From Photorhabdus asymbiotica (GTDB lineage: Bacteria; Pseudomonadota; Gammaproteobacteria; Enterobacterales; Enterobacteriaceae): a stretch of 64,000 bases of DNA. The stretch is from the NCBI RefSeq assembly GCF_003634575.1, contig NZ_RBLJ01000004.1:496001-560000 (forward strand), given 5' to 3'. How positions within the stretch are numbered: position 1 is the first letter of the stretch; each line of letters opens with the position of its first letter. The notes beneath the pieces were generated by a model. It did no database searches. It had not been told where the DNA came from and saw only the letters and a list, made by a program, of their open reading frames with translations. A program made the translations under genes and the position numbers. Positions 35,756-45,829 of the stretch are shown here, piece by piece.

Positions 35756-36190
35756 ATGAGTCATACCCGTTACGAAACTGATGTAGTCGCTTGGGCGAAT
35801 GAGCAAGCAGCATTATTGCGTGCAGGTAAATTCTCTGAGATAGATATAGCCAATATTGCCGAGGAGATTGAGGACGTGGGTAAGAGTGAAAAACGTGAAC
35901 TGGCAAGTCGTATGGCAGTTTTGTTGGCCCATCTTCTAAAATGGCAATTCCAGCCTGGGCGTCGTGGTTCAAGTTGGCAACGAACTATCAAGGAACAGAG
36001 AAAGGCACTGGCATTGCATATAAAAGAAACGCCCAGTTTGAAAAGCACAATTATTGATGAAAATTGGTTTGCTAAAGTTTGGGCTGATGCAGTTTCTTCT
36101 GCTGCTGATGAAACAGGGTTGGATGTATTTCCAGATGAATGTATCTGGAATATAAATCAGATTTTTTCACAAGAGTTTTATCCGGATTAA
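35756..36190 (+). CDS. DUF29 domain protein
   Basis: A 144-residue protein of the DUF29 family, mostly helical. Hallmarks are YETDVVAWANEQAALLRAG, the IDIANIAEEIEDVGKSEKRE segment and LLAHLLKWQFQP. The start is ATG 35756 because GGAGG precedes it; an in-frame ATG 27 bases upstream adds nine residues unlike the family. DUF29 proteins are often found in mobile or horizontally moved regions, especially cyanobacteria and proteobacteria, and their function is unknown. It stands alone directly after the CRISPR repeats. Confidence 0.85.
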   Translation: MSHTRYETDVVAWANEQAALLRAGKFSEIDIANIAEEIEDVGKSEKRELASRMAVLLAHLLKWQFQPGRRGSSWQRTIKEQRKALALHIKETPSLKSTIIDENWFAKVWADAVSSAADETGLDVFPDECIWNINQIFSQEFYPD

Positions 36191-36365
36191 CTCAATTCAA
36201 TAAATGATTTATTTAACGCACTGACTTTGGTTGGTGCGTTTTTTAAAGTGGTTATTGTGACTTTCTCTAGTAAAGATAGCCGCAAACGTCATCATCTGAG
36301 CCAGAGTGCATGGCTGCACTTGTTGTAAAAGTTGTAAAACTCTAGTGGAACGTAATTTCAGATAC

Positions 36366-36388
36366 AAAAAACCGCCTCACGGCGGCTT
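36366..36388 (-). terminator. Terminator of the chaperone-effector pair
   Basis: On the minus strand GCCGCC pairs with GGCGG across GTGA and is followed by TTTTTT. It lies ~20 bases past the stop of the Fic effector gene. Confidence 0.88.
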
Positions 36389-36407
36389 AGATTATTACAG
36401 GTTTTTC

Positions 36408-37574
36408 TCAGTGAATTCCATGCAAAGCATTTTCTGTCTTGACAGAAAGAGGAGAGAATTGACTAGCCCTAAGTTCTGTCAGCGCATAGAGAAGACGTCC
36501 CATCCTGCCATTGCCATCAGTGAAACCGTGAAAGCCGACAACAGCTGCAAACAGCTGTTTTCCAATTTGGGGATCTTGTTTATCCAATGTTTCCAGATGA
36601 CGTGCTAGCATTGCAGCACCGCCTATACTGGAAGGAAGACTCCCTCCACTGATGGCTGGGCCACGATAATCACGCTCTATATTTGGAACCAGCCTATGAT
36701 GAAGCTCCTTAAGAACTTGGCTATCAGTGAGATCCTTGCCATTATGAGTATATTCCTTCAAGAGGGCAGTGAAGTTACTCCATTCATTACCACCTGAAGT
36801 CGATGCCTTGAGAATCCAGGCTGCCGCTCGGTCGACATTATCAGTTAATTTGTTTGGGTTATAAAAATCTTCAGAAAGCGTTTCAGCGTAAATACCCTGA
36901 CTAAGATCTTGACCTCTTATTGCTTCTTGGTGATGTTGGGCTGCCAGTAAATTCTTTTCTTCCATCATCAAAACTGGCTCAAGATTAGCAATAGCGTTAG
37001 TCGCCGAAGGTTGCTTACGTAATTGTTCAAGACTGACAAAAGATTGCTGGGGAGCAACCAGTTTGTTGATTAATTGAGTTGTTGCCTGGTGTCCCATCAG
37101 GTCTTGTAATTTTTTACCCGTTTTTGTGTCTTGTAGTGACTCGGACATAGCGCGCTGTAGTAAAAGAGTATGTTCAGCCGATATCGCTTCCGTCATTTTA
37201 TGTGTATCTGCCGTTCTTAATCTTTCTAGTACTTGTTCCGGTACTTGTAGGCCGCCATCTTTAAACAACATGCGAGCATGGCTAACAGAGTCTGCGCTCT
37301 GTAGACGTTGTTGTTGCGCCCCCTCCGTGGAAAAGAGGGTTTTAGTCGCTTCTTTAGCGACTGAGGCACTACTACCATTTAAGAAAAAGTTGCTTATCCC
37401 TTCAAAGAAACGGGCAAAGTGACTACTTTGCGGGTGTGTACGTAAAACTTGTTGTAGATCGGCATTAATATGATATTCACGACCAGCAATTTGTAGTTTA
37501 CCTTCGTTACGCACTTGTTCTTGTATTTGTGATGAGACATTTTGTAATGCAGCAAGATTCTTAAATTCGATCAT
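36408..37574 (-). CDS. VopS-like Fic-domain type III secretion effector (predicted Rho-GTPase AMPylator)
   Basis: A 388-residue protein with a complete Fic motif HGFTDGNGRMGR starting at His349. Vibrio VopS is 387 residues with its catalytic His at 348, and the motif wording is the same, so this is a homologue over the whole length. VopS transfers AMP to a switch-I threonine of Rho, Rac and Cdc42 and collapses the host actin skeleton. The first ~100 residues are Ser/Gln-rich and unstructured in look, as for type III secretion and chaperone binding. The gene overlaps the end of a CesT-type chaperone gene by 14 bp. No anti-toxin inhibitory helix gene is needed in this class. Secretion by a type III system coded elsewhere is inference. 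Confidence 0.88.
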   Translation of the reverse strand: MIEFKNLAALQNVSSQIQEQVRNEGKLQIAGREYHINADLQQVLRTHPQSSHFARFFEGISNFFLNGSSASVAKEATKTLFSTEGAQQQRLQSADSVSHARMLFKDGGLQVPEQVLERLRTADTHKMTEAISAEHTLLLQRAMSESLQDTKTGKKLQDLMGHQATTQLINKLVAPQQSFVSLEQLRKQPSATNAIANLEPVLMMEEKNLLAAQHHQEAIRGQDLSQGIYAETLSEDFYNPNKLTDNVDRAAAWILKASTSGGNEWSNFTALLKEYTHNGKDLTDSQVLKELHHRLVPNIERDYRGPAISGGSLPSSIGGAAMLARHLETLDKQDPQIGKQLFAAVVGFHGFTDGNGRMGRLLYALTELRASQFSPLSVKTENALHGIH

Positions 37575-38004
37575 AAATTATTCTCCTGTCATAAGACGAC
37601 TGCGAGGTATTTTGTTGTAATAGCGATGTTGAAAATTCATTTACCCAATTAATAAATTCAGATAATTTATTTTCCAACTGATTGGTTGTTAGCTGTTGTA
37701 TAGTTAATATTCTATATGCAACGACCCCAAATTCTTGATGCCAACCAATACCTGGCATTTGATTAGTTAACGGATTAAGTGCTGCATTGAGTAAATATTG
37801 GAGAGTATTAGTATTTGCTGAGTCTGGAAGTGTTATATTTATCTGGCCAATAATGATTAAATATTCTTCCTGGCGGCGCAAGATAATTGGCATAGAATTA
37901 TCGATCAATAAGAAACAATTTCCTTCTTTATTAAAGGAAAGTTCATTCATACCCAATTTTGTTGCTAGCTCAGTCAGTAATATATTAGATAGACGATCAT
38001 TCAT
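37561..38004 (-). CDS. CesT/SycT-type type III secretion chaperone for the Fic effector
   Basis: A small acidic alpha/beta protein of the CesT family: MNDRLSNILLTELATKLGMN as first helix, FNKEGNCFLLIDNSMPIILR as first strands, YLIIIGQINITLP, and a long C-terminal helix. Such dimeric chaperones bind the effector N-terminus. The start at 38004 (147 residues) is preferred, since the in-frame ATG at 38091 lies inside the tRNA-operon terminator and its 29 extra residues have no family match. The stop lies 14 bp inside the effector gene, suggesting translational coupling. No strong ribosome site precedes either start. Confidence 0.8.
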   Translation of the reverse strand: MNDRLSNILLTELATKLGMNELSFNKEGNCFLLIDNSMPIILRRQEEYLIIIGQINITLPDSANTNTLQYLLNAALNPLTNQMPGIGWHQEFGVVAYRILTIQQLTTNQLENKLSEFINWVNEFSTSLLQQNTSQSSYDRRIIYDRI

Positions 38005-38091
38005 AGTGGATAAGGAAACCCAGTTATAATTATTTTGATGACAGGATATTAAGCTGTTAGAAATACATTCTGAACATGTGATTTCAGACAT

Positions 38092-38124
38092 AAAAAAAAC
38101 CGCCTTGCGGCGGTTCTCTTTTTT
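38092..38124 (-). terminator. Terminator of the pgsA-tRNA operon
   Basis: ACCGCC/GGCGGT hairpin with a TTGC loop (38099-38114). The minus strand runs into T8; the plus strand also has a T-run, so it may work both ways. Confidence 0.85.
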
Positions 38125-38159
38125 ACTGCAACTTACCGTTCTTCAGTAAGCTTTAATTA

Positions 38160-38246
38160 TGGTGCCCAGGGCGGGACTTGAACCCGCACAGCCTTACAGC
38201 CGAGGGATTTTAAATCCCTTGTGTCTACCGATTTCACCACCTGGGC
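38160..38246 (-). tRNA. leuZ: tRNA-Leu (anticodon TAA)
   Basis: An 87-nt class II tRNA with long variable arm, CCA encoded, GCCCAGG/CCTGGGC acceptor stem and anticodon loop ATTTAAAAT giving TAA. Third in the Gly-Cys-Leu order known from the E. coli pgsA-glyW-cysT-leuZ operon. Confidence 0.95.
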
Positions 38247-38252
38247 TGAATC

Positions 38253-38326
38253 TGGAGGCGCGTCCCGGAGTCGAACCGAGGTTGACGGATTTGCAATCCG
38301 CTGCATGGCCACTCTGCCAACGCGCC
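38253..38326 (-). tRNA. cysT: tRNA-Cys (anticodon GCA)
   Basis: A 74-nt tRNA with encoded CCA, GGCGCGT/ACGCGCC acceptor stem and anticodon GCA (GGATTGCAAATCC). Six bases from tRNA-Leu. Confidence 0.95.
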
Positions 38327-38365
38327 TTAATATCAGCTGCTAATCATTTATCCTGACTAGCTTTT

Positions 38366-38441
<76 letters not shown>

Positions 38442-38585
38442 ACCACTCCGAACTGGCTGATTTACTTATTTGTTTTCGTAAACCTCATGTGCCGTTCGAT
38501 GCGTTGCATTCTACTTACTTAACGTATCGAGTCAACACAATTATTGTTACGATGCGTTCGTTCGGTGTTTTTTACGTCAGTTCGA

Positions 38586-39134
38586 TCAAGCTTCACGCAA
38601 ATCAGACCATGCTGCGTTTACATATTGAAACATTGACCAAAACGTCATCACTGTGGCAACGTAAAGCAATATGAATCCACCAAGTTCGAATTCAAAATTA
38701 GGGCGCCATAATAAAGCAACCAACGCTGCCATCTGCGCTGTAGTTTTTATTTTACCCATCCAGGAAACGGCAACATTACTGCGTTTACCTAATTCAGCCA
38801 TCCATTCTCTAAGTGACGAGATGATAATTTCACGTGCTATCATTGTTGCGGCAGGTAGTGTTATCCACCAGGTATGATAATGCTCGCAAACTAATACTAG
38901 TGCGGCTGCAACCATGATTTTGTCAGCAACAGGATCAAGAAATGCGCCAAAGCGGGTAGTCTGTTTCCAAAGGCGGGCAAGAAAACCGTCAAACCAGTCT
39001 GTCGCCGCAGCGACAATAAAAATTATGGCACAAACCATCGGCGCCCATTTGAATGGCAAATAAAATGCCAGTATAAAAAATGGGATTAGGGCAATGCGGA
39101 ACAGGGTGAGCCATGTCGGTATATTTAATTGCAT
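38586..39134 (-). CDS. pgsA: CDP-diacylglycerol-glycerol-3-phosphate 3-phosphatidyltransferase PgsA
   Basis: A 182-residue inner-membrane CDP-alcohol phosphatidyltransferase, same length as E. coli PgsA. The catalytic motif D-x2-D-G-x2-A-R-x8-G-x3-D-x3-D is visible as [28 protein letters not shown] (residues ~45-70, given here in two parts: [11 protein letters not shown] and [10 protein letters not shown]). It makes phosphatidylglycerol phosphate. It leads a conserved operon with the three tRNA genes and follows uvrC by 57 bp. Confidence 0.95.
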   Translation of the reverse strand: MQLNIPTWLTLFRIALIPFFILAFYLPFKWAPMVCAIIFIVAAATDWFDGFLARLWKQTTRFGAFLDPVADKIMVAAALVLVCEHYHTWWITLPAATMIAREIIISSLREWMAELGKRSNVAVSWMGKIKTTAQMAALVALLWRPNFEFELGGFILLYVATVMTFWSMFQYVNAAWSDLREA

Positions 39135-39191
39135 AGTGCTTCTTAACTATCTGGCTATAGTGGAATTTATAAGTATGGTGCATCAATGCAC

Positions 39192-41024
39192 TTAGTGTTT
39201 CAATGCATTATGAATTTTTTCTGCTAATGCATAAGAAATAGTCGGTATTTTTGCGATCTCTTCAACATTTGCGTTGCGCAAAGGCTGCAAACCTCCCATA
39301 TATTTTAGTAACATTTGCCGGCGTTTTGGGCCAACTCCTTCAATAGATTCCAGGATACTGGTATTTTTAACTTTAGTTCTACGCTGTCTGTGCCCTGTTA
39401 TCGCATGATGGTGTGATTCGTCACGGATATGCTGAATAACATGCAGGGCAGGAGAGTCCGGTGGCAATGCCATACTTTCACTTCCAGTAGCAAAAAATAG
39501 CGTTTCAAGCCCTGCTTTGCGATCGCTTCCTTTCGCAACACTGATCAATTGAGGACGTGTTTTATCCCATTCAACTTCAAGAGATTGGAATACATTGATT
39601 GCCTGAGTTAATTGTCCTTTACCGCCATCAATAAAAATAATGTCGGGAATTTTTGACTCATCTAATGCTTTACCGTACCGACGGCGCAATACTTGATTCA
39701 TGGCTGCGTAATCATCACCAGGAGTAATACCACTTATATTATAGCGCCGATATTCAGAACGTAGTGGGCCATTGCTATCAAAAACAACACAAGATGCAAC
39801 AGTTTGTTCCCCCATAGTGTGACTGATATCAAAACATTCCATTCTTTGAATTTTTGCCAAATTAACTAATTTAGCGAGAGATTCTAATCTTTGGTGAATA
39901 GTTGATTGTTGAGATAAGCGAGTAACCAGAGCTGTTGCAGCGTTTGTGCGGGCGAGTTTCAGATAACGGGCTCTGTCCCCACGAGGTCGGGTTTGAATAT
40001 GAATTTTTCGACCGGATATTTCAGATAAAGAATCGGACAGAATTTCTTTTTCTTGCAGAGCAAAATCTAGCAAAATTTCTGATGGCAAAGTTCGGTTTTG
40101 GCTACCTTGTAAATAAAATTGACCAAGAAATGTTTGTACAATCTCGTTAAGCTCTGTCCCAGTAGGTATTTTAGGGTAATAGCTGCGGCTACCCAACACT
40201 TTACCTTGGCGTATAAATAGCACATGTAAACAAGCCATTCCTGCTTCAAATGCAATGCTTATGACATCCAAATCATCGTCTGTTCCTGAAACAAATTGTC
40301 TCTCAGTGACCTGACGAACAGCCAGAATCTGATCACGATATTTTGCAGCATCTTCGAATTTTAGTTGCTGACTTGCTTCTTCCATTCGATTAATTAATTG
40401 GGTTAAAACTTGTTGATCTTTGCCTGAAAGAAATAGACGAATGTAATCAACCTGTTGCTGATATTCTTCTTCACTTACTAATCCTTTAACGCAAGGCCCA
40501 AGACAGCGACCAATTTGATATTGAAGACATGGGCGGGAGCGATTGCGGTAGACACTATCTTCACATTGGCGGATCGGAAAAAGTTTTTGCAACAAGATTA
40601 AGGATTCACGCACGGCATGAGAATTTGGGAATGGGCCAAAGTATTCGCCCTTAGAATGTTTGGCTCCCCGATGTATTGCCAGCCGGGGATGGTTATCTGT
40701 GCTGAGGAAAATATAAGGATAAGATTTGTCGTCTCGCAGCAAAACGTTATATCGGGGCTGATGAAGCTTGATGTAATTATGTTCTAATAGCAGCGCTTCT
40801 GTTTCTGTATGAGTGACAGTAACGTCTATTTGAGTAATATTTTTGACCAAAGATTCAGTTTTGCGGCTGGCGACTCGCGCCCGAAAATAACTGGAAAGCC
40901 GCTTTTTTAAATCCTTGGCTTTACCGACATAAATAACCGTTCCCGAGGTGTCATACATTCGATAAACACCAGGCTGACTGGTTACTGTTTTTAAAAATGC
41001 TTTTGAATCAAATTGTTCCGTCAC
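39192..41024 (-). CDS. uvrC: UvrABC system protein C, excision nuclease
   Basis: The 610-residue length equals E. coli UvrC. Domains in order: GIY-YIG nuclease ([30 protein letters not shown]) that makes the 3' incision, a Cys-rich region ([17 protein letters not shown]), the UvrB-interacting UVR motif near residue 205 ([20 protein letters not shown]), the RNase H-like 5' nuclease ([35 protein letters not shown]) and a C-terminal helix-hairpin-helix pair ([13 protein letters not shown]). It overlaps the end of uvrY by 17 bp, as in E. coli, so the two are co-transcribed. Confidence 0.96.
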   Translation of the reverse strand: MTEQFDSKAFLKTVTSQPGVYRMYDTSGTVIYVGKAKDLKKRLSSYFRARVASRKTESLVKNITQIDVTVTHTETEALLLEHNYIKLHQPRYNVLLRDDKSYPYIFLSTDNHPRLAIHRGAKHSKGEYFGPFPNSHAVRESLILLQKLFPIRQCEDSVYRNRSRPCLQYQIGRCLGPCVKGLVSEEEYQQQVDYIRLFLSGKDQQVLTQLINRMEEASQQLKFEDAAKYRDQILAVRQVTERQFVSGTDDDLDVISIAFEAGMACLHVLFIRQGKVLGSRSYYPKIPTGTELNEIVQTFLGQFYLQGSQNRTLPSEILLDFALQEKEILSDSLSEISGRKIHIQTRPRGDRARYLKLARTNAATALVTRLSQQSTIHQRLESLAKLVNLAKIQRMECFDISHTMGEQTVASCVVFDSNGPLRSEYRRYNISGITPGDDYAAMNQVLRRRYGKALDESKIPDIIFIDGGKGQLTQAINVFQSLEVEWDKTRPQLISVAKGSDRKAGLETLFFATGSESMALPPDSPALHVIQHIRDESHHHAITGHRQRRTKVKNTSILESIEGVGPKRRQMLLKYMGGLQPLRNANVEEIAKIPTISYALAEKIHNALKH

Positions 41025-41673
41025 TATTTAATAGACTCTCTGTGTCGAACAGCCCATAGCGTATTGCCATATGTGTTAATTCTACATCACCACCGATATT
41101 TAGTTTACTAAACATTCTGTAGCGATAGCTATTGACGGTTTTCGGGCTGAGATTAAGTTGCTCGGAGATATCACTGACCTTTTGTCCCTTTGTGATCATC
41201 AGCATAATCTGTAATTCGCGATCAGACAGGCAACTTAATGGATTATCTTTTTGTGGGTTAATCTGACTCAGTGCCATCTGTTGTGCAATATCGGGAGCTA
41301 TATAGCGTTGACCCGCATTAACAGTACGGATCGCGTTAATCATATCTTGAGGGGTAGAGGCTTTACTGAGATACCCTCTGGCTCCAGCTTGCATTACCTT
41401 GATTGGTAAGGGGTTTTCGGTATAGATAGTCAACATAATGACGCGGATATCGGGACAATAACGCAAGATTCTTTTTGTTGCTTCCAGGCCGCCGATACCG
41501 GGCATATTCATGTCCATTAATACGATATCTGCTTTATTCACTCGGCACCATTTTATCGCCTCTTCACCACAGTTGACTTCTCCGGCAACTGTTATCCCTT
41601 TCACGTCATCAAGAATACGTTTTACACCAACCCTGACCAATTCATGATCATCGACTAACAAAACATTAATCAA
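41008..41673 (-). CDS. uvrY: Response regulator UvrY (BarA/UvrY system)
   Basis: A NarL/FixJ response regulator. The start is TTG at 41673 with GGAG 9 bases ahead, so the protein begins [13 protein letters not shown] like E. coli UvrY; an ATG 30 bases upstream would add ten residues and has no family support. Receiver: acidic pair VDDHE, phospho-Asp in [11 protein letters not shown] (residue 54), Lys in [30 protein letters not shown] and [19 protein letters not shown]. Phosphorylated by BarA, it drives csrB/csrC transcription and thus the Csr switch, which in Photorhabdus affects virulence and secondary metabolism (literature on the genus). Upstream of uvrC. Confidence 0.94.
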   Translation of the reverse strand: MINVLLVDDHELVRVGVKRILDDVKGITVAGEVNCGEEAIKWCRVNKADIVLMDMNMPGIGGLEATKRILRYCPDIRVIMLTIYTENPLPIKVMQAGARGYLSKASTPQDMINAIRTVNAGQRYIAPDIAQQMALSQINPQKDNPLSCLSDRELQIMLMITKGQKVSDISEQLNLSPKTVNSYRYRMFSKLNIGGDVELTHMAIRYGLFDTESLLNSDGTI

Positions 41674-42764
41674 AAAAGTGTCTCCAATTGGCTCTATGCT
41701 CATATAATGAGCTTTATTGATACTGTGTGTGTATTAAATCTGCTTCAGAAGAGTTAACCTCAGTAATCTATTTTTTGATTTTTTAATAAAGACTATATAA
41801 AACAATAGAATAGGGTATTTTTCCTAAAAACTCATCCGGAATGTGGACATTATACTTATATCTTTCAAAGACAAAAGGGAATTGTCTTATATAGTTGTAT
41901 GTATTATTTATTCGTGACAAAAATATTCTGTATATTTTGATTATAATGGAATTAATAACTACATAAATATTTACACAATAAGATATTTAACAAAAAATTA
42001 ACATTTATTTTTGTAGAGTTATTTATTAAATACAGGAGAATAAGGGGTAAATCATATGATATGTCTATTATTTTCATTACGTAATTAATTCTTTAGTAAT
42101 GACATGATTAAAATTGATTTCATCCCATTGATTGATACTGACGTCCTGGTAACAGAAGTGGCATGTTTAAAAGTTCTGCTCTAAAACTTTCGATTTTAAA
42201 GCCATGAGTAAGAAGGTACAGGGAAAATTAGACTTAATGTTCTATTGTCAGAGAACTTGTTATTGAGCTTGTTGATTAAATAGTACTATGGTTGAAAATA
42301 TTTTTCTTTTTCAGCCTGTGAAAAGATATTTTAATTCATAATTGATTTTGCTGTTCAATATAGATATTCAATGGTATTTACTGCGATAAATGGCTTCTGT
42401 TTTATTAAGAATGTTAAATGAAAATTATGTATGAAAAGTATTTTGGATATTAATTTTTTGTAAGAGATAAATAATATATTGAATAAAGGAACTTAATTTT
42501 TTCTTGTACAGAAAAATTTTTGATATGCTTTGATGACAAGTAGTAATAATTTCATTATTATAATGAAGATTAATTTTTTATTTTATAAGCTGAAATGCGA
42601 TGAGAGAAGCATTGATTATAGATCTCATCAATATGAAATATAAGTGTTTTTTCTTGTTGTTTGTCATTGTTTTCATTTGGTTCAATAACTAATAGTAATC
42701 AATAAAATATTGAGTATACTAAGTGTAGTCGTCGGGTTTGGTATGTAAATATAGGAGAGTGCAT
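41674..42764. other. 1.1-kb AT-rich intergenic region, no gene seen
   Basis: Longest silent stretch in the window. No frame of note and no repeat or hairpin that I can support. It must hold the uvrY promoter and that of the first usp gene, and possibly an AT-rich silencer target (H-NS type), which is inference from composition only. Confidence 0.5.
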
Positions 42765-43193
42765 ATGTACAAAACTATTTTAGTACCGGTAGATATTTCA
42801 GAAGATGAACTAACGAGCAAGGCGGTTAAGCATGCTCTGTCTTTAGCTAACAAAACAGGCGCGAAGCTTCATATTCTTCATGTGTTACCAATCTCATCAG
42901 CGATTGTTAATGCATATTCACTGGGATATGAAGAAATTAAGGATAAAGCGACAATTAAAGCAGAGAATGATTTAAAGATGCTGCTTGATACAATAGATTT
43001 TCCTGATGAGAAATTATCTTATTCTATTGCTTTTGGTTCTCCGAGAGATGAAATAATAGAAACTGCTATAGAAATTAGTGCTGACCTTATTGTTATTGGC
43101 TCAAGGAGGCCCAATATCTCCACTCATTTACTGGGATCTAATGCAGCAGGTGTTGTCAAATATTCGAAAACTTCTGTTTTGGTAGTTAGATAG
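42765..43193 (+). CDS. uspF: Universal stress protein, UspF type
   Basis: A 142-residue Usp with the ATP-binding pattern G-x2-G-x9-GS seen as GSRRPNISTHLLGSNAAGVV and the start MYKTILVPVDISEDELT. The family signature IVIGSRRP-ISTHLLGS is that of UspF/UspG rather than UspA. AGGAGAG precedes the ATG at 42765. E. coli UspF is 144 residues and is linked to adhesion and stress survival. A close paralogue is at 44051, with a small membrane protein between. Confidence 0.88.
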   Translation: MYKTILVPVDISEDELTSKAVKHALSLANKTGAKLHILHVLPISSAIVNAYSLGYEEIKDKATIKAENDLKMLLDTIDFPDEKLSYSIAFGSPRDEIIETAIEISADLIVIGSRRPNISTHLLGSNAAGVVKYSKTSVLVVR

Positions 43194-43195
43194 AA

Positions 43196-43322
43196 TATAC
43201 CTGATCGATTTCGAGCCGCAGTGTGGCGGCAAGTGAACGAGTCCCCAGGAGCATAAATAACTCTGTGACTGGGGTGAGTGAAAGCAGCCAATAAAGCAGC
43301 AACTTGAAAGATGACGGGTATA
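43196..43322 (+). repeat. ERIC element, 127 bp, first of a tandem pair
   Basis: TATACC...GGGTATA ends; starts 2 bases after the uspF stop and shares its last TA with the next ERIC copy. Confidence 0.92.
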
Positions 43323-43447
43323 TACCCTATGGATTTCAAGATGCATCGCGACGGCAAGGGAGCGAATCCCCAAGAGCATAGATGACTATGTGACTGGGAT
43401 GAGTGAGTGCAGCCAACAAAGAGGCAACTTGAAAGATGACGGGTATA
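43321..43447 (+). repeat. ERIC element, 127 bp, second of a tandem pair
   Basis: TATACCC...GGGTATA with the GTGACTGGGATGAGTGAG core. It abuts the previous copy in the same orientation, overlapping by the dinucleotide TA. Confidence 0.92.
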
Positions 43448-43590
43448 GTAAAAATTTAATTGATAACTTGGTAGGCCATCTTCGGATGGCTTACCATAAT
43501 ATATCAATAGGTTAAAGCTGTATTGGTATGTTTTTAATTGACTTCATTTTCATTGAGATTTGATATAGAAGTGTTGAGGGTGAATTCATT

Positions 43591-43929
43591 ATGGAAAAAT
43601 TTACTGAAAAACTGATTCGTTTGGATCATTTTTTATGGCGAGTGGCCCGTTTTTATCTTATTGCGGCAACATTTTTCTTTATTGGGATAATTCCGGGTGT
43701 ATTGGGGTTTTATCTGATAGAAGGGCACTCATTTTCTGAATCTTTGCTAAACGCTTTGTCTATGCTTGGCTCACAGGGATTAGATCCTGCTCCTGTCAGT
43801 TTATCCGGTAAATATTTTATTGCTATATACGGGCTATTTCTGGAAAGTGTGTTCTTTATCACTTTGGGACTGGTCGTAACACCTTTTATTCACCGAATTT
43901 TACATAAATGGCATCTTGACTCTGAATGA
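43591..43929 (+). CDS. Small inner-membrane protein, function unknown
   Basis: A 112-residue protein with two hydrophobic segments (FYLIAATFFFIGIIPGVLGFY and YGLFLESVFFITLGLVVTPF) and, between them, ESLLNALSMLGSQGLDPAP. That arrangement (two membrane helices around a re-entrant-looking loop with GSQG) recalls half of a potassium-channel pore, but this is only a shape likeness. It lies between two uspF-like genes, suggesting a shared stress-related role. I do not know the family. Confidence 0.75.
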   Translation: MEKFTEKLIRLDHFLWRVARFYLIAATFFFIGIIPGVLGFYLIEGHSFSESLLNALSMLGSQGLDPAPVSLSGKYFIAIYGLFLESVFFITLGLVVTPFIHRILHKWHLDSE

Positions 43930-44050
43930 TTGAAAAGAAGGTGTTATGGCATAATTTATTTGATTTAGTTAAACAACTCACAGCAAATAATGGAATATCT
44001 CATATACTCAATGAAGTAGTTCGGTTTGGTATATAAATATAGGAGTGCAT

Positions 44051-44488
44051 ATGTACAAGACTATTTTAGTACCGGTAGAAATTTCAGAGGATGAATTGAC
44101 CGATAAAGCGATTATGCATGCAGAGTATTTGGCTAAGTTGTCTAATGCGAATATACATCTTTTCCATTCTATCCCTGATATATCAAGATTTTCAATTAGT
44201 TATAGTTATCATTATGATTTGCTCAACTCTTTTGCCAAGAAATCTATTGCTAGATCCGAAGAGGAGTTGGCAAAAGTTGCTGAAAAAATAGATTTACCCA
44301 AGGAACGGGTATCTTTCTCTGTAGCCTTTGGTTCACCAAGGGATAAAGTATTATCGACAGCTGGTGAGATTAATGCAGATTTAATTATCATTGGTTCCAG
44401 ACGGCCTAACATTTCTACCCATTTATTAGGCTCAAATGCTTCAGCGATTGTCGGATATGCAAATATTTCAGTTTTAGTAGTCAGATGA
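44051..44488 (+). CDS. Universal stress protein, UspF type (paralogue)
   Basis: A 145-residue Usp. AGGAG with 5-base spacing selects ATG 44051 over a GTG at 44045. The start MYKTILVPVEISEDELTDKA and the end GSRRPNISTHLLGSNASAIV match the copy at 42765, while the middle (ISRFSISYSYHYDLLNSFAK) differs, so this is an old duplication. The promoter DNA before the two genes (TCGGGTTTGGTATGTAAATATAGGA and TTCGGTTTGGTATATAAATATAGG in two near-identical runs) is also alike, so both are probably controlled together. Confidence 0.87.
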   Translation: MYKTILVPVEISEDELTDKAIMHAEYLAKLSNANIHLFHSIPDISRFSISYSYHYDLLNSFAKKSIARSEEELAKVAEKIDLPKERVSFSVAFGSPRDKVLSTAGEINADLIIIGSRRPNISTHLLGSNASAIVGYANISVLVVR

Positions 44489-44966
44489 GTTGTTTATTCA
44501 GTAATGAGAAAATCATTTATTGTATATACCCAATAGATTTCAAGATGCATCGCGACGGCCAGGGAGCGAATCCTCGGGAGCATAGATAACTATGTGACCG
44601 GGGTGAGTGAGTGCAGCCAACAAAGAGGCAACTTGAAAGATAACGGGTATAGTACCCATCGTTTAAGACCTGTATCAATGTGATAATCTGGTGCCTATGT
44701 TTTATGCACCGGATTTTTTCATTTTAAAACGGAATATTGAAATTATTCTAAGGATCATTAATTTTAGGTTATCCAGTTTTCACCAAAAAATGGATCTACA
44801 CAGGATTAATGTTGCATGGAATGCCATGTTTAAAGTGAGTTTCATGCAGCAGTACTGCATAAATTGGCGATTTATGAGTTTATAGTAAAAATAAGCATGA
44901 TTTTAATTTATTGGCTATAGTTAATTTTAGCAAGGTAGCTTTTTAATGACTGGATGAGGACAAAAC
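44489..44966. other. Spacer before aqpZ with one ERIC element
   Basis: No gene recognised; a 64-residue frame at 44691 has no support. Holds the ERIC at 44525-44651 and the aqpZ promoter. Confidence 0.5.
44525..44651 (+). repeat. ERIC element, 127 bp
   Basis: TATACCC...GGGTATA ends with GTGACCGGGGTGAGTGAG core. Confidence 0.92.
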
Positions 44967-45662
44967 ATGTTAAGAAAATTAGCAGCTGAATTATTTGGAA
45001 CGTTCGTTTTGGTTTTTGGCGGATGTGGTAGTGCGGTATTGGCTGCCGGATTTCCTGAATTAGGTGTTGGTTTTATTGGTGTCGCTTTAGCATGTGGTTT
45101 AGCCGTTTTGACTATGATATATGCAGTAGGGCATATTTCTGGGGGACATTTCAATCCCGCAGTGACAATTGGTCTTTGGGCTGGTGGTCGTTTCAGAGCA
45201 GCAGAAATCATTCCATATATTATTTCTCAAGTCATAGGCGGTATTCTTGCGGCGGCAGTGTTATATGTTATTGCTTCTGGGCAAGCTGGTTTTGATGCGA
45301 CAGCTAGTGATTTTGCAGCCAATGGTTTTGGCGAGCATTCACCTGGTGGTTTTTCGCTTCAGTCAGCTATTGTTGCAGAAGTTGTTTTGACGGCAATTTT
45401 CCTGATAGTCATTATTGGTGCAACAGATAAACGCGCACCTGTAGGTTTTGCGCCATTAGCAATAGGTTTGGCGTTGACTGTCATTCATTTAATTAGCATT
45501 CCTGTCACAAACACCTCAATCAACCCTGCACGAAGTACTGCTTCCGCTATATTCCAAGGTACTTGGGCTTTAGAGCAGCTATGGCTATTTTGGGTGATGC
45601 CGATTATTGGCGGGATTATTGGCGGGGTACTTTATAGGCTTTTGTTGACAGAAAAAGAATAA
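44967..45662 (+). CDS. aqpZ: Aquaporin Z
   Basis: A 231-residue major intrinsic protein, the same length as E. coli AqpZ. Six membrane helices and both NPA loops are present: [18 protein letters not shown] (residues ~60-77) and [12 protein letters not shown] (residues ~183-194), whose His174-region and Arg189 form the water-selective filter. It is a water channel of the inner membrane. GATGAGGACA precedes the ATG. The accessory region with the IS relic begins directly after it. Confidence 0.95.
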   Translation: MLRKLAAELFGTFVLVFGGCGSAVLAAGFPELGVGFIGVALACGLAVLTMIYAVGHISGGHFNPAVTIGLWAGGRFRAAEIIPYIISQVIGGILAAAVLYVIASGQAGFDATASDFAANGFGEHSPGGFSLQSAIVAEVVLTAIFLIVIIGATDKRAPVGFAPLAIGLALTVIHLISIPVTNTSINPARSTASAIFQGTWALEQLWLFWVMPIIGGIIGGVLYRLLLTEKE

Positions 45663-45829
45663 CTTTTACTGACGGCTACCTTGCTTAAAGCCATGCAGTC
45701 TGCTTTTAAAATGAGGGTACTTACTGGCGGTATACAAGTGGATGGAGAATTTCAACGCGGTAATTTGTCTCTTGATGGGCTCTCCAGAATAAAAGAATTT
45801 ACCAGTCTGTACCTTTGTCTTTTCACTCA

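Noticed and set aside
38005-38091. N-terminal extension of the type III chaperone
   Set aside because: The upstream ATG is inside the tRNA-operon terminator and the extra residues have no family match.
41674-42764. Possible csrB-like or other small RNA upstream of the usp gene
   Set aside because: No repeated GGA hairpins or clear terminator seen in this AT-rich stretch.
43124-43507. Frames of 83 and 127 codons on the minus strand
   Set aside because: They are read through ERIC elements, which give similar frames at each copy; not genes.
44691-44885. 64-codon plus-strand frame before aqpZ
   Set aside because: No ribosome site and no recognisable features.
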